NCBI GenBank assembly: GCA_947260025.1
Contig: CAMYON010000015.1
Span: 1-48,639 of the forward strand
Length of the DNA: 48,639 bases
Reading direction: 5' to 3'
DNA from: an uncultured Gammaproteobacteria bacterium
GTDB lineage: Bacteria > Pseudomonadota > Gammaproteobacteria > GCA-001735895
Shown: positions 20,547 through 28,866 of the stretch, piece by piece
Position numbering within the stretch: the first letter of the stretch is position 1
How the letters are laid out: each line of letters opens with the position of its first letter
Position numbers and translations under genes: made by a program
The notes under the pieces: generated by a model
Seen by the model: the letters and a program-made list of their open reading frames with translations, nothing else
Told to the model about the DNA's origin: nothing
The model's database searches: none

Positions 20547-20847
20547 ACGGTTTCCGAATTCTGGAGTAACGTTAGGTAGCGGTGAGCATCGAAACAATCG
20601 TAGCTAGCCTGGTCCCTGCCCATCTAATGGAAAGAGACTTGCCTTAGACGTTGAAAAGTTTCAGTCCTCTATATCGAACTATTAACAAATAAAATTAAGT
20701 ATATGAGTTAAGTTATTGATGATAATAAACTATATTGACTCGTATTCAACTAATACACTCAATAATTGGCCAAAATTTTGACGGATAAATTGGCTTTTGT
20801 GACCTGTTTAATGTTTTGCATCGGGCTTGCAAGCTCGTTAAACAGAA
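20547..20847. promoter_or_regulatory. AT-rich spacer between lapE and the kinase operon end
   Basis: This 301-base stretch contains no gene that I can support. It is strongly AT-rich in its middle (20690-20800). On the minus strand TTGAAT (20744-20749) and TATTAT (20722-20727), 16 bases apart, are a plausible promoter for lapE with a leader of about 170 bases. Next to the stop of the small SHOCT-like gene lies a palindrome, GCTTGCAAGC (20825-20834). It is nested in the inverted repeat CTGTTTAA/TTAAACAG (20804-20811 and 20838-20845). This could help end transcription of the kinase operon, but it has no T-run. A regulatory role is inferred. Confidence 0.4.
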
Positions 20848-21120
20848 TTATCCGTAAAGGACGTAGGCCAGAACCGCGGAGGCGGCGAGACCGAGGGCAA
20901 TGATGATCCAGTCGGAAGGTGTATAGGATTTGTGGCCTTTCGTCGAATCGGGGTCTTGCGTGAGTGCGGTAAAGTTTTTCAGGTCCGATTCATCGATGCT
21001 GCCCTTGATCGCCAGCCTTTTCAGCAATTGGGCACGGATCTCGATGTATTGCTCGCGAGATATCAGGTCGTTCGCATAGGTTCTCGCAAGCAGTCGCAGT
21101 GGGGATGACTGTGTTTGCAT
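20848..21120 (-). CDS. Small SHOCT-like protein with C-terminal membrane anchor
   Basis: This 90-residue protein has an N-terminal helical hairpin (LLARTYANDLISREQYIEIRA...LL) resembling the SHOCT/short C-terminal domain pattern, with a Gly/Asn turn and an E-x-R-x-x-LL end. A polar linker (40-65) and one C-terminal transmembrane helix follow (about 70-88, IIIALGLAASAVLAYVLYG). It is tail-anchored with the N-terminus presumably in the cytoplasm. Its ATG overlaps the kinase stop (TAATG), so it is the third gene of the phosphatase-kinase operon. I do not recognise a characterised homologue. A role as kinase partner, substrate or membrane anchor is an inference from the coupling. Confidence 0.75.
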   Translation of the reverse strand: MQTQSSPLRLLARTYANDLISREQYIEIRAQLLKRLAIKGSIDESDLKNFTALTQDPDSTKGHKSYTPSDWIIIALGLAASAVLAYVLYG

Positions 21121-23117
21121 TAATCCAGAAACTGCGCGTTGATCTGTTTGTTCAGGCTTTGCAGGCGGGTGTCCTCAGGAAACATTTTCAGGCCGGTGAT
21201 GATGTAGTTGGAAGCATCCTTGTACTTCCGTTTGGCAATTAGTTTTTCGGCCTCTGACAGGTATAGATCCGCGAGCGCTTTATCCTTCAGCAGGTAATGC
21301 TTGGGATCGACACGCTTGATCAATGGCATGACCGTGGTGAGATCCTCGCCGTTGGCGGTTTTTACCAGCTTCTTTGCCGCGGAGTAACGCTTGTGAAGTG
21401 ATACCAGGCTGTTCATCAGGCGATCACGTTGCTCCTTGACCTGGTCTTCGATAGTCGACAGCGCCACCGAGTCAGGGTAATGCATTTTTGCCTGGGCCAG
21501 CAGGTCCTGCGCCTGCGGATAATCGTAAAGCCCGTCTTTGGGTCTAAATACCGAGCGGATACGATCTCGATAGAAGGTAATGATTTCGCGCCGTAAGCCC
21601 ACCGAAAGAATTTTTTGCTGTTCGGGTTCGAGCTGGTCCAGTGACCAGATTGTCTCGATCATCAAAGCCTTGTCGCCACCCTTGATCAAGTCGATTTTGT
21701 CGTACAGCTGCTGCTCGGCGCGAAATGCCAGGAAGGGTTTGTATCCGATACCGGCACCGATCACAGCCAGGAACAGGGTAACCAGCAGAATGCTCTTGGT
21801 GTGCGATTTTTTAGACCGCATACCCTCGGCGAACTTTTCGACGTCAGCGACGCGATCCTCGCGCGTCACCGTGAGCGCCTTCATCAGGGTTTTCTGTTGC
21901 CGGCGGTTCAGGCCCTTGATTGGCTTGGGTTTGATGCCAAGTTCCTTGATCTTGGGAGAGGCTACCTTGTTGTAGGGGTGCTTGCCGCCAGCGAGTAACT
22001 GGTAAGCAACGCAGGCGAGTCCGTAGATGTCGTCGCGCGGATCCGGATTCATGCCGGCAAACATTTCAGGAGTCGCGTAAGCCGGCGTTACCGCGCTCAG
22101 CTTGGCCGGGTCGAACATCGTGTTCTCCCGTTCCTCGTCGGTCTGGGTACTGGCACGCGCGATGCCGAAATCGAGCAGCTTCACATGGCCGTCGTTCAAC
22201 AGGAAACAGTTGCCGGGCTTGAAATCGGAGTGGATCAGCATCTTTTCATGTGCGTAAGACAGGCCGCTGCACAACTCTTCGATGATATGCAGCGCATGAT
22301 CAAGCTTGAGCGGTTTCTTGGCAATTTCCTTGATCAGCTGATTCAGTGGCTTGCCCTGCAGGTATTCCATGGTCATGAAAACGGTATTGCCGTCGCGATC
22401 GAAATCGTAAACCGTCGCGATGTTGGGATGCGCCAGGCGCTGAGCTTTGCTGGCCTCGCGTTGCAGGGCGATAAAGGATCCCGAGTATTTTTTGAAAGCA
22501 TCGGTCAAAACCTTGATCGCCACGTAGGGGTCCTTATCCTGGGCCTCGACCTTGAGCAGGTCCTTGGCCTTGAACACCACGCCCATGCCGCCCTGGCCGA
22601 GTTTTTCCAGCAGCACGAAGCGATCCTTGAGCGTTACACCCGGCCCCAGGTTTTCGTAACGTGTTGAATTGTTCGATTTTTCCACGATTTTGGGACCCGT
22701 CGAGGATTCGTCGATGCCGGCATCGAGTGACGGCTCAGAAACCTCGTAATCGGTGGAGCCCTGGCTAACTTTGACGATGACGGTTTTGTCCGCCGAATCG
22801 TCATTTTCGCTGTTGGCTTCGAGATCCGAAAAGTCAGTCAGGTGCATGGTTCTGTCGTCACCGAAATAGGAGATATCGGTTTCCTGGCTGTTCTTCAGCG
22901 TGGACTGGATATTGACCTTTGAAATGACATGCGAAATCTCGGTAAAACCGTCGGAATCGATTTTATCGTCGGTGTACAGCGACTGCAGGTACTTTTGGGC
23001 ATCGACATGACCGCCAGGCATCGCGTCAAAGATGCTCGCGAAGCCTTCCTCGAGGTCATTAATGTTTAACGATCCAGCCAGATAGTCATTGATCAGTGAT
23101 TGACAGACTTCAGACAT
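21120..23117 (-). CDS. Transmembrane Ser/Thr protein kinase
   Basis: This 665-residue protein has a ~160-residue N-terminal region with no recognised domain, acidic and low-complexity from about residue 75. A Hanks-type kinase domain (about 165-430) follows, then one transmembrane helix (about 442-459) and a ~200-residue C-terminal part rich in helices and TPR-like spacing. Kinase landmarks are the glycine loop GQGGMG (174-179), Lys202 in AIKVL, a catalytic loop HSDFKPGN (296-303), DFG (316-318) and ATPE (348-351). The Arg of HRD is replaced by Ser, so this is a non-RD kinase that may not depend on activation-loop phosphorylation. It overlaps the PP2C gene by 8 bases and is followed by a coupled small membrane protein. 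Kinase/PP2C pairs reverse each other's phosphorylation. No type VI secretion gene is nearby, and the substrate is unknown. Confidence 0.93.
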   Translation of the reverse strand: MSEVCQSLINDYLAGSLNINDLEEGFASIFDAMPGGHVDAQKYLQSLYTDDKIDSDGFTEISHVISKVNIQSTLKNSQETDISYFGDDRTMHLTDFSDLEANSENDDSADKTVIVKVSQGSTDYEVSEPSLDAGIDESSTGPKIVEKSNNSTRYENLGPGVTLKDRFVLLEKLGQGGMGVVFKAKDLLKVEAQDKDPYVAIKVLTDAFKKYSGSFIALQREASKAQRLAHPNIATVYDFDRDGNTVFMTMEYLQGKPLNQLIKEIAKKPLKLDHALHIIEELCSGLSYAHEKMLIHSDFKPGNCFLLNDGHVKLLDFGIARASTQTDEERENTMFDPAKLSAVTPAYATPEMFAGMNPDPRDDIYGLACVAYQLLAGGKHPYNKVASPKIKELGIKPKPIKGLNRRQQKTLMKALTVTREDRVADVEKFAEGMRSKKSHTKSILLVTLFLAVIGAGIGYKPFLAFRAEQQLYDKIDLIKGGDKALMIETIWSLDQLEPEQQKILSVGLRREIITFYRDRIRSVFRPKDGLYDYPQAQDLLAQAKMHYPDSVALSTIEDQVKEQRDRLMNSLVSLHKRYSAAKKLVKTANGEDLTTVMPLIKRVDPKHYLLKDKALADLYLSEAEKLIAKRKYKDASNYIITGLKMFPEDTRLQSLNKQINAQFLD

Positions 23118-23892
23118 CAGCTTCCTTTTGACATATTTTCATCGCGATAATCGACGTGTTGTCAGTGCCGCCAGCGTCCAGCGCAGAAGCCAGCAGGGCC
23201 TCGGAGAGTTCGGTCATATCGTCGGAGTGGGACTCGATTATCGGTGCCAGCTTCTCTTCGTCCAGGTCCTTATATAGACCATCGGAGCAGATAATGTAAA
23301 TATCGTCTTCCCGCATCTCGAAATAGTCGAAATCCATGCATAAGTGGTCGTCGATTCCCACTGCCTTTAAAACGACGTTGGCCGCGGGGTGCTCTTCCGC
23401 ATCCTTGGCCTCGATTTTACCCATTCTGACCAGTTCTTCGACATAGCTGTGGTCCTCGGTCAGGCGCTCCAGCGTCGAATCCCTGAAACGATACAGCCGG
23501 CTGTCACCGGCCCAGAAAGTAAACAGGAAATTACTCCAGACGTAAACACACACGACCGTGCTGCCAATGGTTGCGTTGCGGCCGAGTTTGAAGGACTTCT
23601 TCCTGATGATCGAATTCGAGTTCAGTATGTTTTCTTCAAGCAGCAGAATACTGTCATCCAGCGACGCGTGCTGCTTGAACAGGCTTAAATTGTTGGTGAT
23701 GGTCTGGCTGGCAAAATCGCCCGCATGGTGACCACCCATACCATCGGCTACTATCCATACGTTCTCGTCATCGTGCACCAGAATAGAATCTTCATTCTTG
23801 GTTCTGACGTGACCGGTATCGGTTACACCGTGACTGTAGATTTGGAAGTTTTTGGGGGATGGTTGATCGTTATTTGCTATGTAGCTAGACAA
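23110..23892 (-). CDS. PP2C-family Ser/Thr protein phosphatase
   Basis: This 260-residue protein carries a complete PPM/PP2C domain with no transmembrane helix. The metal and phosphate motifs are RTKNEDS near the start, VADGMGGHHAGDFAS, FWAGDSRLYR, ICSDGLYKDL and GGTDNTS. It removes phosphate from Ser/Thr, using two metal ions, and should counter the kinase encoded next in the operon. It begins with TTG at 23892, supported by a strong AAGGAG five bases upstream. It is the first gene of the operon. Its promoter lies in the AT-rich divergent spacer shared with the outer-membrane protein gene. Confidence 0.94.
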   Translation of the reverse strand: MSSYIANNDQPSPKNFQIYSHGVTDTGHVRTKNEDSILVHDDENVWIVADGMGGHHAGDFASQTITNNLSLFKQHASLDDSILLLEENILNSNSIIRKKSFKLGRNATIGSTVVCVYVWSNFLFTFWAGDSRLYRFRDSTLERLTEDHSYVEELVRMGKIEAKDAEEHPAANVVLKAVGIDDHLCMDFDYFEMREDDIYIICSDGLYKDLDEEKLAPIIESHSDDMTELSEALLASALDAGGTDNTSIIAMKICQKEADV

Positions 23893-24076
23893 CGCAACTC
23901 CTTTCTAGGTCGCAATTATTTTGGCATTAATAATTATAATAGTAAATTAATAGCAAAATGATACGTTTTGCGTGAAGAAGCCCGCATAAGCGGCTGAAAG
24001 TTTTGACTGTCCGCATAGACAAATTCTGACCTATAATCTGTAGTGCAGGTCAAATTCAATAAATAGGGACAATCAA
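23893..24076. promoter_or_regulatory. Divergent promoter region between the PP2C operon and the outer-membrane protein gene
   Basis: This AT-rich spacer serves genes in both directions. On the plus strand there is a perfect TATAAT at 24032-24037, about 40 bases before the ATG at 24077, and an AGGGA ribosome-binding site at 24065-24069. A TTGACT at 24003-24008 is too far upstream (23 bases) to be an ideal -35. On the minus strand TATAAT at 23933-23938 precedes the TTG start, and AAGGAG lies right before it. Neither -10 has a good -35 at 17 bases, so activators may be needed. Confidence 0.5.
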
Positions 24077-24760
24077 ATGAAGAAAAGTATCTGGGTGGTT
24101 TTTGGGCTGTTGTTTTTCGTATCGAACGTCAATGCCCTGGACGTGGGAGTTGGGGTTAAGGTGGGTACCCTCGGCGCCGGGCTCAACCTGAGTGCCGCGA
24201 TTACCGAGAATGTTAACGTCCGTGTAAGTTTAACGAGTGTCGATCTCGACGAAGAGGACGAAACGATCGACGTCGGCGACACCATCGAAGGCGAACTTGA
24301 TGCCGAAGTGGACCTGGATTTTGGCGCAAATGCCTTACTTTTTGACTGGTATGTATTCAAAGGCGGGTTTCACCTGACCGCGGGCGTGTTGCGACATACC
24401 GGTGAAGCGGACCTGGACGGAACGCTCACCAGTCCCGCTAGCTTTGACGGCACTCTCATCACTCCGGCGGACATTGGTAACATTAGTGGAGAGGTTGAGT
24501 TCGCAGACTCTTACCAGCCTTATATTGGTATCGGTTGGGGCCGTAAAGCCGGCAAGAACGGTGGATTTTCGGTAACTGCCGATCTCGGGATTGCCTTGCT
24601 CGACCCCTCGGTGAAACTGGACGCCACGACAACCGGCCTCGGCGTAACTCAGGCGGAAATCGATGCGAGTCTAAGACAGATGGAAGACGATGCCGAGGAC
24701 GAGCTGGATGATTTCGAAGCCTGGCCGGTTCTCTCGGTCGGTTTGAATTATGCATTCTGA
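24077..24760 (+). CDS. Small outer-membrane beta-barrel protein
   Basis: This 227-residue protein has a clear signal peptide (MKKSIWVVFGLLFFVSNVNA, cut before LDVG). Alternating amphipathic strands with aromatic girdles follow (LTAGVLRHTG, YQPYIGIGWGRKAG). It ends in GLNYAF, the terminal aromatic expected of outer-membrane barrels inserted by BAM. Acidic stretches (LDEEDETIDVGD, EDDAEDELDDFEA) probably form loops. The pattern suggests an 8-strand barrel like OmpW/OmpX-type proteins, but I cannot assign a specific family. It is transcribed alone from a strong -10 and ends at an intrinsic terminator, so it is a single-gene unit divergent from the phosphatase operon. Confidence 0.85.
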   Translation: MKKSIWVVFGLLFFVSNVNALDVGVGVKVGTLGAGLNLSAAITENVNVRVSLTSVDLDEEDETIDVGDTIEGELDAEVDLDFGANALLFDWYVFKGGFHLTAGVLRHTGEADLDGTLTSPASFDGTLITPADIGNISGEVEFADSYQPYIGIGWGRKAGKNGGFSVTADLGIALLDPSVKLDATTTGLGVTQAEIDASLRQMEDDAEDELDDFEAWPVLSVGLNYAF

Positions 24761-24785
24761 TCGTGTTTAACTCTGGTATCATACG

Positions 24786-24812
24786 AGCAGCCGGTTAACG
24801 GCTGCTTTTTTT
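24786..24812 (+). terminator. Intrinsic terminator after the outer-membrane protein gene
   Basis: A perfect 8-bp stem, AGCAGCCG (24786-24793) and CGGCTGCT (24799-24806) with a 5-base loop, is followed by a run of T (24806-24812). It lies 26 bases after the stop of the beta-barrel gene and just before yggX, so it separates the two plus-strand units. Confidence 0.92.
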
Positions 24813-24824
24813 GGGTATTAGTAA

Positions 24825-25109
24825 ATGACGCGAATGGTAAATTGCGCGGTGTTGGGGGAAGAAGCCCCCGGTCTCGACAGGGTGCCGTATCCAGGCGAAC
24901 TCGGGCAGAGGATTTATGACAATGTCTCCGCCGAGGGATGGCGGCAGTGGATCGAGCGCCAGACCATGATCATCAATGAAAACGGGCTGTCGACGATAGA
25001 CCCGGCCAGCCTGGCAGTTCTGGAGCAGCACATGCTGGGATTCATCTTCAAGGAAGGTGACATGGGACAAACCCCAGAGGGATTCCGCCCGCCGGGCGCG
25101 AAGAAGTAG
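24825..25109 (+). CDS. yggX: YggX family iron-trafficking / oxidative-damage protection protein
   Basis: This 94-residue protein covers the full length of the YggX family (E. coli 91). The conserved Cys near the N-terminus (MTRMVNCAVL), YPGELGQRIY, WIERQTMIINENGL, and LEQHMLGFIF followed by the GFRPP tail are all present. It is a cytosolic protein that protects Fe-S clusters and lowers damage by labile iron. The first ATG (24825) aligns with the usual family start. No ribosome-binding site is obvious after the terminator at 24786-24812. It is convergent with the ATP-grasp gene, with 8 bases between the stops. Confidence 0.95.
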   Translation: MTRMVNCAVLGEEAPGLDRVPYPGELGQRIYDNVSAEGWRQWIERQTMIINENGLSTIDPASLAVLEQHMLGFIFKEGDMGQTPEGFRPPGAKK

Positions 25110-25117
25110 ATCAATTC

Positions 25118-26347
25118 CTAACCCGCCAGGTTTTCCAACGACCATTTCGGCTGGGTGACAAAGCGAAGTTTCGCGTAAGCGCTTTTGAGCGCGGCATAAG
25201 TGCGTTCGAAATCGGGCGCCTGGGCAAAGATAAAACCAAGATAACTCGCGCCTTCCGGCAGCGGGATCAGTTCGTAACCGGGATTGATATGAATCTCGAC
25301 ATCCCTGACGTATTCGGTCTGCATGGCCTCGATCAATCCCTCGACGCGTTTCAGGATACCGGCCTCGGTGATCGGAATCATCAGTACGCCCGCCGAGTCC
25401 GCCCGATCGCCGGTCTCGGGCGTTACGCCACACATGCCCTGGATAACCAGCTCCTCCAGTTTTTGCTGCAGCGAAAACTCGATCAATTGACCACATTGCC
25501 CGCCGATGGTGCGTGAGGCGAGTTCGAGCAGCATGGGCCCCGATGCCGACAGGCGTGCTTCGGCGTGCACCGGGCCCTGTTCGAGGCCATAGGCGAGACA
25601 GCAGCTGGCAACCTCGGTAACCAGTTGCTGTTGCTGTTCCGGGTTCAGTCGCGTCGGCGTCAGGTAATAGGTCTCCTCGAAGAAGGGTCCGCTCAGTGGC
25701 TCGGGCTTGTCGAAGATCGTCAGCAACCTGAATTCACCGTCGACCATAAATCCCTCGATCGCGTACTCCAGCCCGTCGATATAGGTTTCAACCAGCAGAT
25801 GTTCGCGGCTAAAGCCGGTGATACCGGTCGATTCGAGGATGGCGTCGATGCGCCGGCAGGCAACGATGAACTCGTCGTCGTTATCGGCACGAATGACGCC
25901 ACGGCTCGCGGCAAGCCCCAGCGGCTTGACGACCACCGGGTAGGGCAGCGTCAGCTTCGACGCGTCGAGACCTGCGAGAGTCAGTCGCTGAAACGTGGGG
26001 GTATTGCAGCCCGCCTGTGCCAGCGCCTCGCGCCCGAGATCCTTGCGTTGGGTCAGCAGCGCGGAGTCGGGCTTGTTATGCGGCAGCTCGAGACGGTCCG
26101 CCAGGCGACTGCAAAGCGCCACGCAGCTGTCGTCGGTGGCGAGCACGCAGGCAACCTCTTTGCTTGCCAGCGTGGTAAGAATCGTCTCCAGCGCGTGTTC
26201 AGGTTGGTCGAAGTCGACCGTAATGCCATTGGCCACGTCGGGCACCAGCGAGTGCTCGCTGTTGGATACCACCAGGATAGACTTCCCTAGCGCTTGTGCG
26301 GCCGCAGTATAGGCGGCGATGCGATAACTGCCCGAAGGTGCCACCAA
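25118..26347 (-). CDS. ATP-grasp domain ligase of unknown substrate
   Basis: This protein of about 409 residues has an N-terminal Rossmann-like preATP-grasp domain (VAPSGSYRIAAYTAAAQALG). An ATP-grasp fold follows: YPVVVKPLGLAASRGV for nucleotide binding, EHLLVETYIDGLEYAIEGF, HAEARLSASGPMLLELASR and GGQCGQLIEFS as metal/Mg-ATP motifs. A C-terminal ~100-residue domain ends it. The family (PurK/carbamoyl phosphate synthetase-like, or ATP-grasp peptide ligases) joins a carboxylate to an amine or thiol through an acyl-phosphate. I cannot name the substrate. The start is odd. The computed TTG at 26347 cuts into the first beta strand, while the upstream frame reads ...LAPGFVVLVAPSG back to a stop near 26432 without an ATG, GTG or TTG. 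It probably shares a transcript with the A-type Fe-S carrier. Confidence 0.8.
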   Translation of the reverse strand: MVAPSGSYRIAAYTAAAQALGKSILVVSNSEHSLVPDVANGITVDFDQPEHALETILTTLASKEVACVLATDDSCVALCSRLADRLELPHNKPDSALLTQRKDLGREALAQAGCNTPTFQRLTLAGLDASKLTLPYPVVVKPLGLAASRGVIRADNDDEFIVACRRIDAILESTGITGFSREHLLVETYIDGLEYAIEGFMVDGEFRLLTIFDKPEPLSGPFFEETYYLTPTRLNPEQQQQLVTEVASCCLAYGLEQGPVHAEARLSASGPMLLELASRTIGGQCGQLIEFSLQQKLEELVIQGMCGVTPETGDRADSAGVLMIPITEAGILKRVEGLIEAMQTEYVRDVEIHINPGYELIPLPEGASYLGFIFAQAPDFERTYAALKSAYAKLRFVTQPKWSLENLAG

Positions 26348-26431
26348 AACGACAAAGCCCGGCGCCAGGCCAGGCTTCGCGTGTGTTTGTCGGTGTTTCT
26401 TAATCAGTAATAGCGGGGTGATCGAACGTGA

Positions 26432-26866
26432 TCAGCCGCCACCGGCAGCGCCGCAGCCGCCGCAGACCCCGGAGCCCCCGGTTTCGGCGAATACGTTGTT
26501 GAACACGAAACGCTCGCGGCCGACTTCCTGGATATAGTCGATTTGTGCGCCTTTCAGGTAATTTAGCGCGACCACGTCGACCAGGATCTTGAAGCCGTCG
26601 AACTGCAGGATGGTATCGAAGTCACTTTTCTCGTCGGTAAAGGTCATACCGTAAGACAAACCGCCGCAACCGCCGCCGCTGATGTAGATGCGAATCGCGG
26701 ATACGTCTTCGTCGGTCTGGGAAATGATTTCGTTCAACTTGTCCTGCGCCGACTCGGTTACTTCCAGTTCATTCTGGGTCAGGTTGCGGTCGAACAGCGC
26801 CGATGCGTCGCCGGGTACCGGCGCTTTGGCCTGTTGCGGGGGGGTGTAAATACCTACATTTTCCAT
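26432..26866 (-). CDS. A-type iron-sulfur carrier (ErpA/IscA-like) with atypical cysteine spacing
   Basis: In this 144-residue protein, residues ~35-144 are the HesB/IscA fold (LEVTESAQDKLNEII, ISGGGCGGLSYGMTF, ERFVFNN). An N-terminal extension of about 34 residues is Pro/Ala-rich. A-type carriers hold a 2Fe-2S or 4Fe-4S cluster with one internal Cys and a C-terminal Cys-x-Cys pair. Here the internal Cys67 is present, but the C-terminal pair is Cys135-Gly-Gly-Cys138 in a glycine-rich tail, one residue wider than usual. It should deliver clusters to apo-proteins. A minus-strand TATAAT lies about 30 bases upstream, and the ATP-grasp gene follows after 84 bases. Confidence 0.88.
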   Translation of the reverse strand: MENVGIYTPPQQAKAPVPGDASALFDRNLTQNELEVTESAQDKLNEIISQTDEDVSAIRIYISGGGCGGLSYGMTFTDEKSDFDTILQFDGFKILVDVVALNYLKGAQIDYIQEVGRERFVFNNVFAETGGSGVCGGCGAAGGG

Positions 26867-26896
26867 GAATCATTACCTGTGTTGCTAGATGCTGGG

Positions 26897-26926
26897 ATTA
26901 TACACTCGAATCGACGAATTCGACAA
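26897..26926 (-). promoter_or_regulatory. Candidate promoter for the A-type Fe-S carrier
   Basis: On the minus strand, TATAAT (26897-26902) and TTGTCG (26921-26926, 4/6 match) are separated by 18 bases. They lie in the 227-bp divergent spacer before glyA and about 30 bases ahead of the ATG at 26866. I found no equally good promoter for glyA in this spacer. Confidence 0.5.
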
Positions 26927-27093
26927 AATTCCGCGATTTCATCGTCGACCCTGCGCGACTGACAAGAAAATGGGGGGAAATCTGCGTATTACAAGCCGCG
27001 TATGGCGGGATAACTGGTTAATTTGTCGAGTTTTTAGTGATACTTACAGGAGATTTTCGTATCATCCCCTTCTTTTTCTCCGAGGTTAACTCC

Positions 27094-28350
27094 ATGTTCT
27101 CCAAATCAATGAATATCGCCGACTTCGACCCGGATCTCTGGGATGCGATGCAGCACGAGGAAACGCGCCAGGAAGACCATATCGAACTGATCGCCTCCGA
27201 AAACTATACCAGCCCGCGCGTGATGCAGGCCCAGGGTTCGGTGCTCACCAATAAATACGCGGAAGGTTACCCGTCCAAGCGCTATTACGGTGGTTGCGAG
27301 TACGTCGACGTGGCCGAAGCACTGGCGCTCGAGCGATTGAAAAAGCTGTTTAACGCCGACTATGCCAACGTACAGCCACACTCGGGTTCGTCGGCGAATG
27401 CGGCGGTATTTTTTGCGCTGTTGAACGCTGGCGACACGATACTCGGCATGAGCCTGGCGGACGGCGGCCACCTGACACACGGTGCCAAGGTCAATTTTTC
27501 CGGCAAGCTGTTTAACGCCATCCAGTACGGATTGAACAATGAAACCGGCGAGGTCGATTACGACCAGGTCGAGGCTCTCGCCAAAGAGCACAAGCCGAAA
27601 ATGATCATTGCCGGTTTCTCGGCCTATTCGCGGGTCATGGACTGGCAGCGTTTCCGCGATATCGCGGATTCGGTCGGCGCCTACCTGTTCGTCGATATGG
27701 CGCACGTCGCCGGCCTCGTTGCCGCGGGCGTTTACCCGAGCCCGGTCGGTATTGCCGACGTTTGCACCAGCACCACGCACAAGACCCTGCGCGGACCGCG
27801 CGGTGGCATCATCGTGGCGAAAGCCAACGAGGAAATCGAAAAGAAACTCAACTCGATGGTATTTCCGGGAACCCAGGGCGGGCCGTTGATGCACGTAATT
27901 GCCGCCAAGGCGGTAGCCTTCAAGGAAGCCATGGGCGAAGACTTCGTGGAGTACCAGAAGCAGGTACTGGTAAACGCCAACGCAATGGCGGAAGAATTCA
28001 TCAAGCGTGGTTTCGACGTGGTGTCCGGCGGTACCGATAATCACCTGTTCCTGCTGTCCCTGATCAGTAAGGGCATCACCGGTAAGGATGCCGATGCCGC
28101 CATGAGCAAGGCGCATATCACGGTCAACAAGAACTCGGTGCCGAATGATCCGCAGTCACCCTTCGTGACCTCGGGCCTGCGCATCGGCTCTCCGGCGATT
28201 ACCACGCGTGGCTTCAACGAGCAGGATTCGCGTGATCTTGCCAACTGGATGAGCGATATTCTCGATAACATGGGTGACGAAGACCTGATCGCCACCGTGC
28301 GCTCGAAGGTAAGCGAGATTTGCGCGCGATTGCCGGTATACCGGAACTAA
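27094..28350 (+). CDS. glyA: Serine hydroxymethyltransferase
   Basis: This PLP enzyme of 418 residues interconverts serine and glycine with tetrahydrofolate, supplying one-carbon units. The sequence follows E. coli GlyA closely: [31 protein letters not shown]-like start, [15 protein letters not shown], and the PLP-lysine motif [13 protein letters not shown] chose the ATG at 27094 ([11 protein letters not shown]) because it aligns with the E. coli start and has GAGG 8 bases upstream. The ATG at 27109 is an alternative, and the longer frame from 27037 adds an unconserved tail. nrdR follows 12 bases later, so glyA probably heads the nrdR-rib transcript. Confidence 0.97.
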   Translation: MFSKSMNIADFDPDLWDAMQHEETRQEDHIELIASENYTSPRVMQAQGSVLTNKYAEGYPSKRYYGGCEYVDVAEALALERLKKLFNADYANVQPHSGSSANAAVFFALLNAGDTILGMSLADGGHLTHGAKVNFSGKLFNAIQYGLNNETGEVDYDQVEALAKEHKPKMIIAGFSAYSRVMDWQRFRDIADSVGAYLFVDMAHVAGLVAAGVYPSPVGIADVCTSTTHKTLRGPRGGIIVAKANEEIEKKLNSMVFPGTQGGPLMHVIAAKAVAFKEAMGEDFVEYQKQVLVNANAMAEEFIKRGFDVVSGGTDNHLFLLSLISKGITGKDADAAMSKAHITVNKNSVPNDPQSPFVTSGLRIGSPAITTRGFNEQDSRDLANWMSDILDNMGDEDLIATVRSKVSEICARLPVYRN

Positions 28351-28362
28351 TACCAGCGCGTT

Positions 28363-28866
28363 ATGAAATGTCCTTTCTGCGGCACACCTGACACCCGAGT
28401 TGTCGATTCGCGCCTGGCGTCGGATTCGACCCAGGTTCGCCGCAGAAGGGAATGCGTTTCCTGCGAAACTCGTTTCACGACCTACGAAGCGCCGTTGCTG
28501 AACATGCCGATGGTGATCAAGAACGACGGCAGCCGCGATACCTTCGACGAGATGCGATTACGCAGCGGCATGATGCGGGCGTTGGAAAAGCGCCCGGTGT
28601 CGGCCGAGCAAATCGAGGATGCGATTCACCACATCAAGCGTCAGCTGGTGGGACTCGATACGCGCGAGATTTCATCGCGCGAAGTCGGCGCCATGGTGAT
28701 GCACGAGCTGCAGCGCCTCGACCAGGTCGCCTATATCCGTTTCGCCTCGGTGTACCTGAGTTTCGAGGATATCCAGGCCTTCGAGGAAGCCATTCAGACG
28801 CTCGCATCCGAACCGACTCCGGAGGAACACCGCAGACAGGTCCCGCTGATCGATGAGGACAGCTAG
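28363..28866 (+). CDS. nrdR: NrdR transcriptional repressor of ribonucleotide reductases
   Basis: This 167-residue protein has an N-terminal zinc ribbon (MKCPFCGTPDTRVVDSR, ECVSCETRF) and an ATP-cone (about 49-139, VIKNDGSRDTFDEMRLRSGM). It senses ATP/dATP and represses nrd operons through NrdR boxes. A C-terminal tail (EEHRRQVPLIDEDS) makes it about 18 residues longer than E. coli NrdR. Its stop overlaps the GTG start of ribD (TAGTG). The nrdR-rib linkage is conserved in gammaproteobacteria. Confidence 0.97.
   Translation: MKCPFCGTPDTRVVDSRLASDSTQVRRRRECVSCETRFTTYEAPLLNMPMVIKNDGSRDTFDEMRLRSGMMRALEKRPVSAEQIEDAIHHIKRQLVGLDTREISSREVGAMVMHELQRLDQVAYIRFASVYLSFEDIQAFEEAIQTLASEPTPEEHRRQVPLIDEDS

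Noticed and set aside
27106-28116. A 336-codon minus-strand frame opposite glyA
   Set aside because: glyA is an unmistakable full-length gene on the other strand, and the antisense product has no recognisable family.
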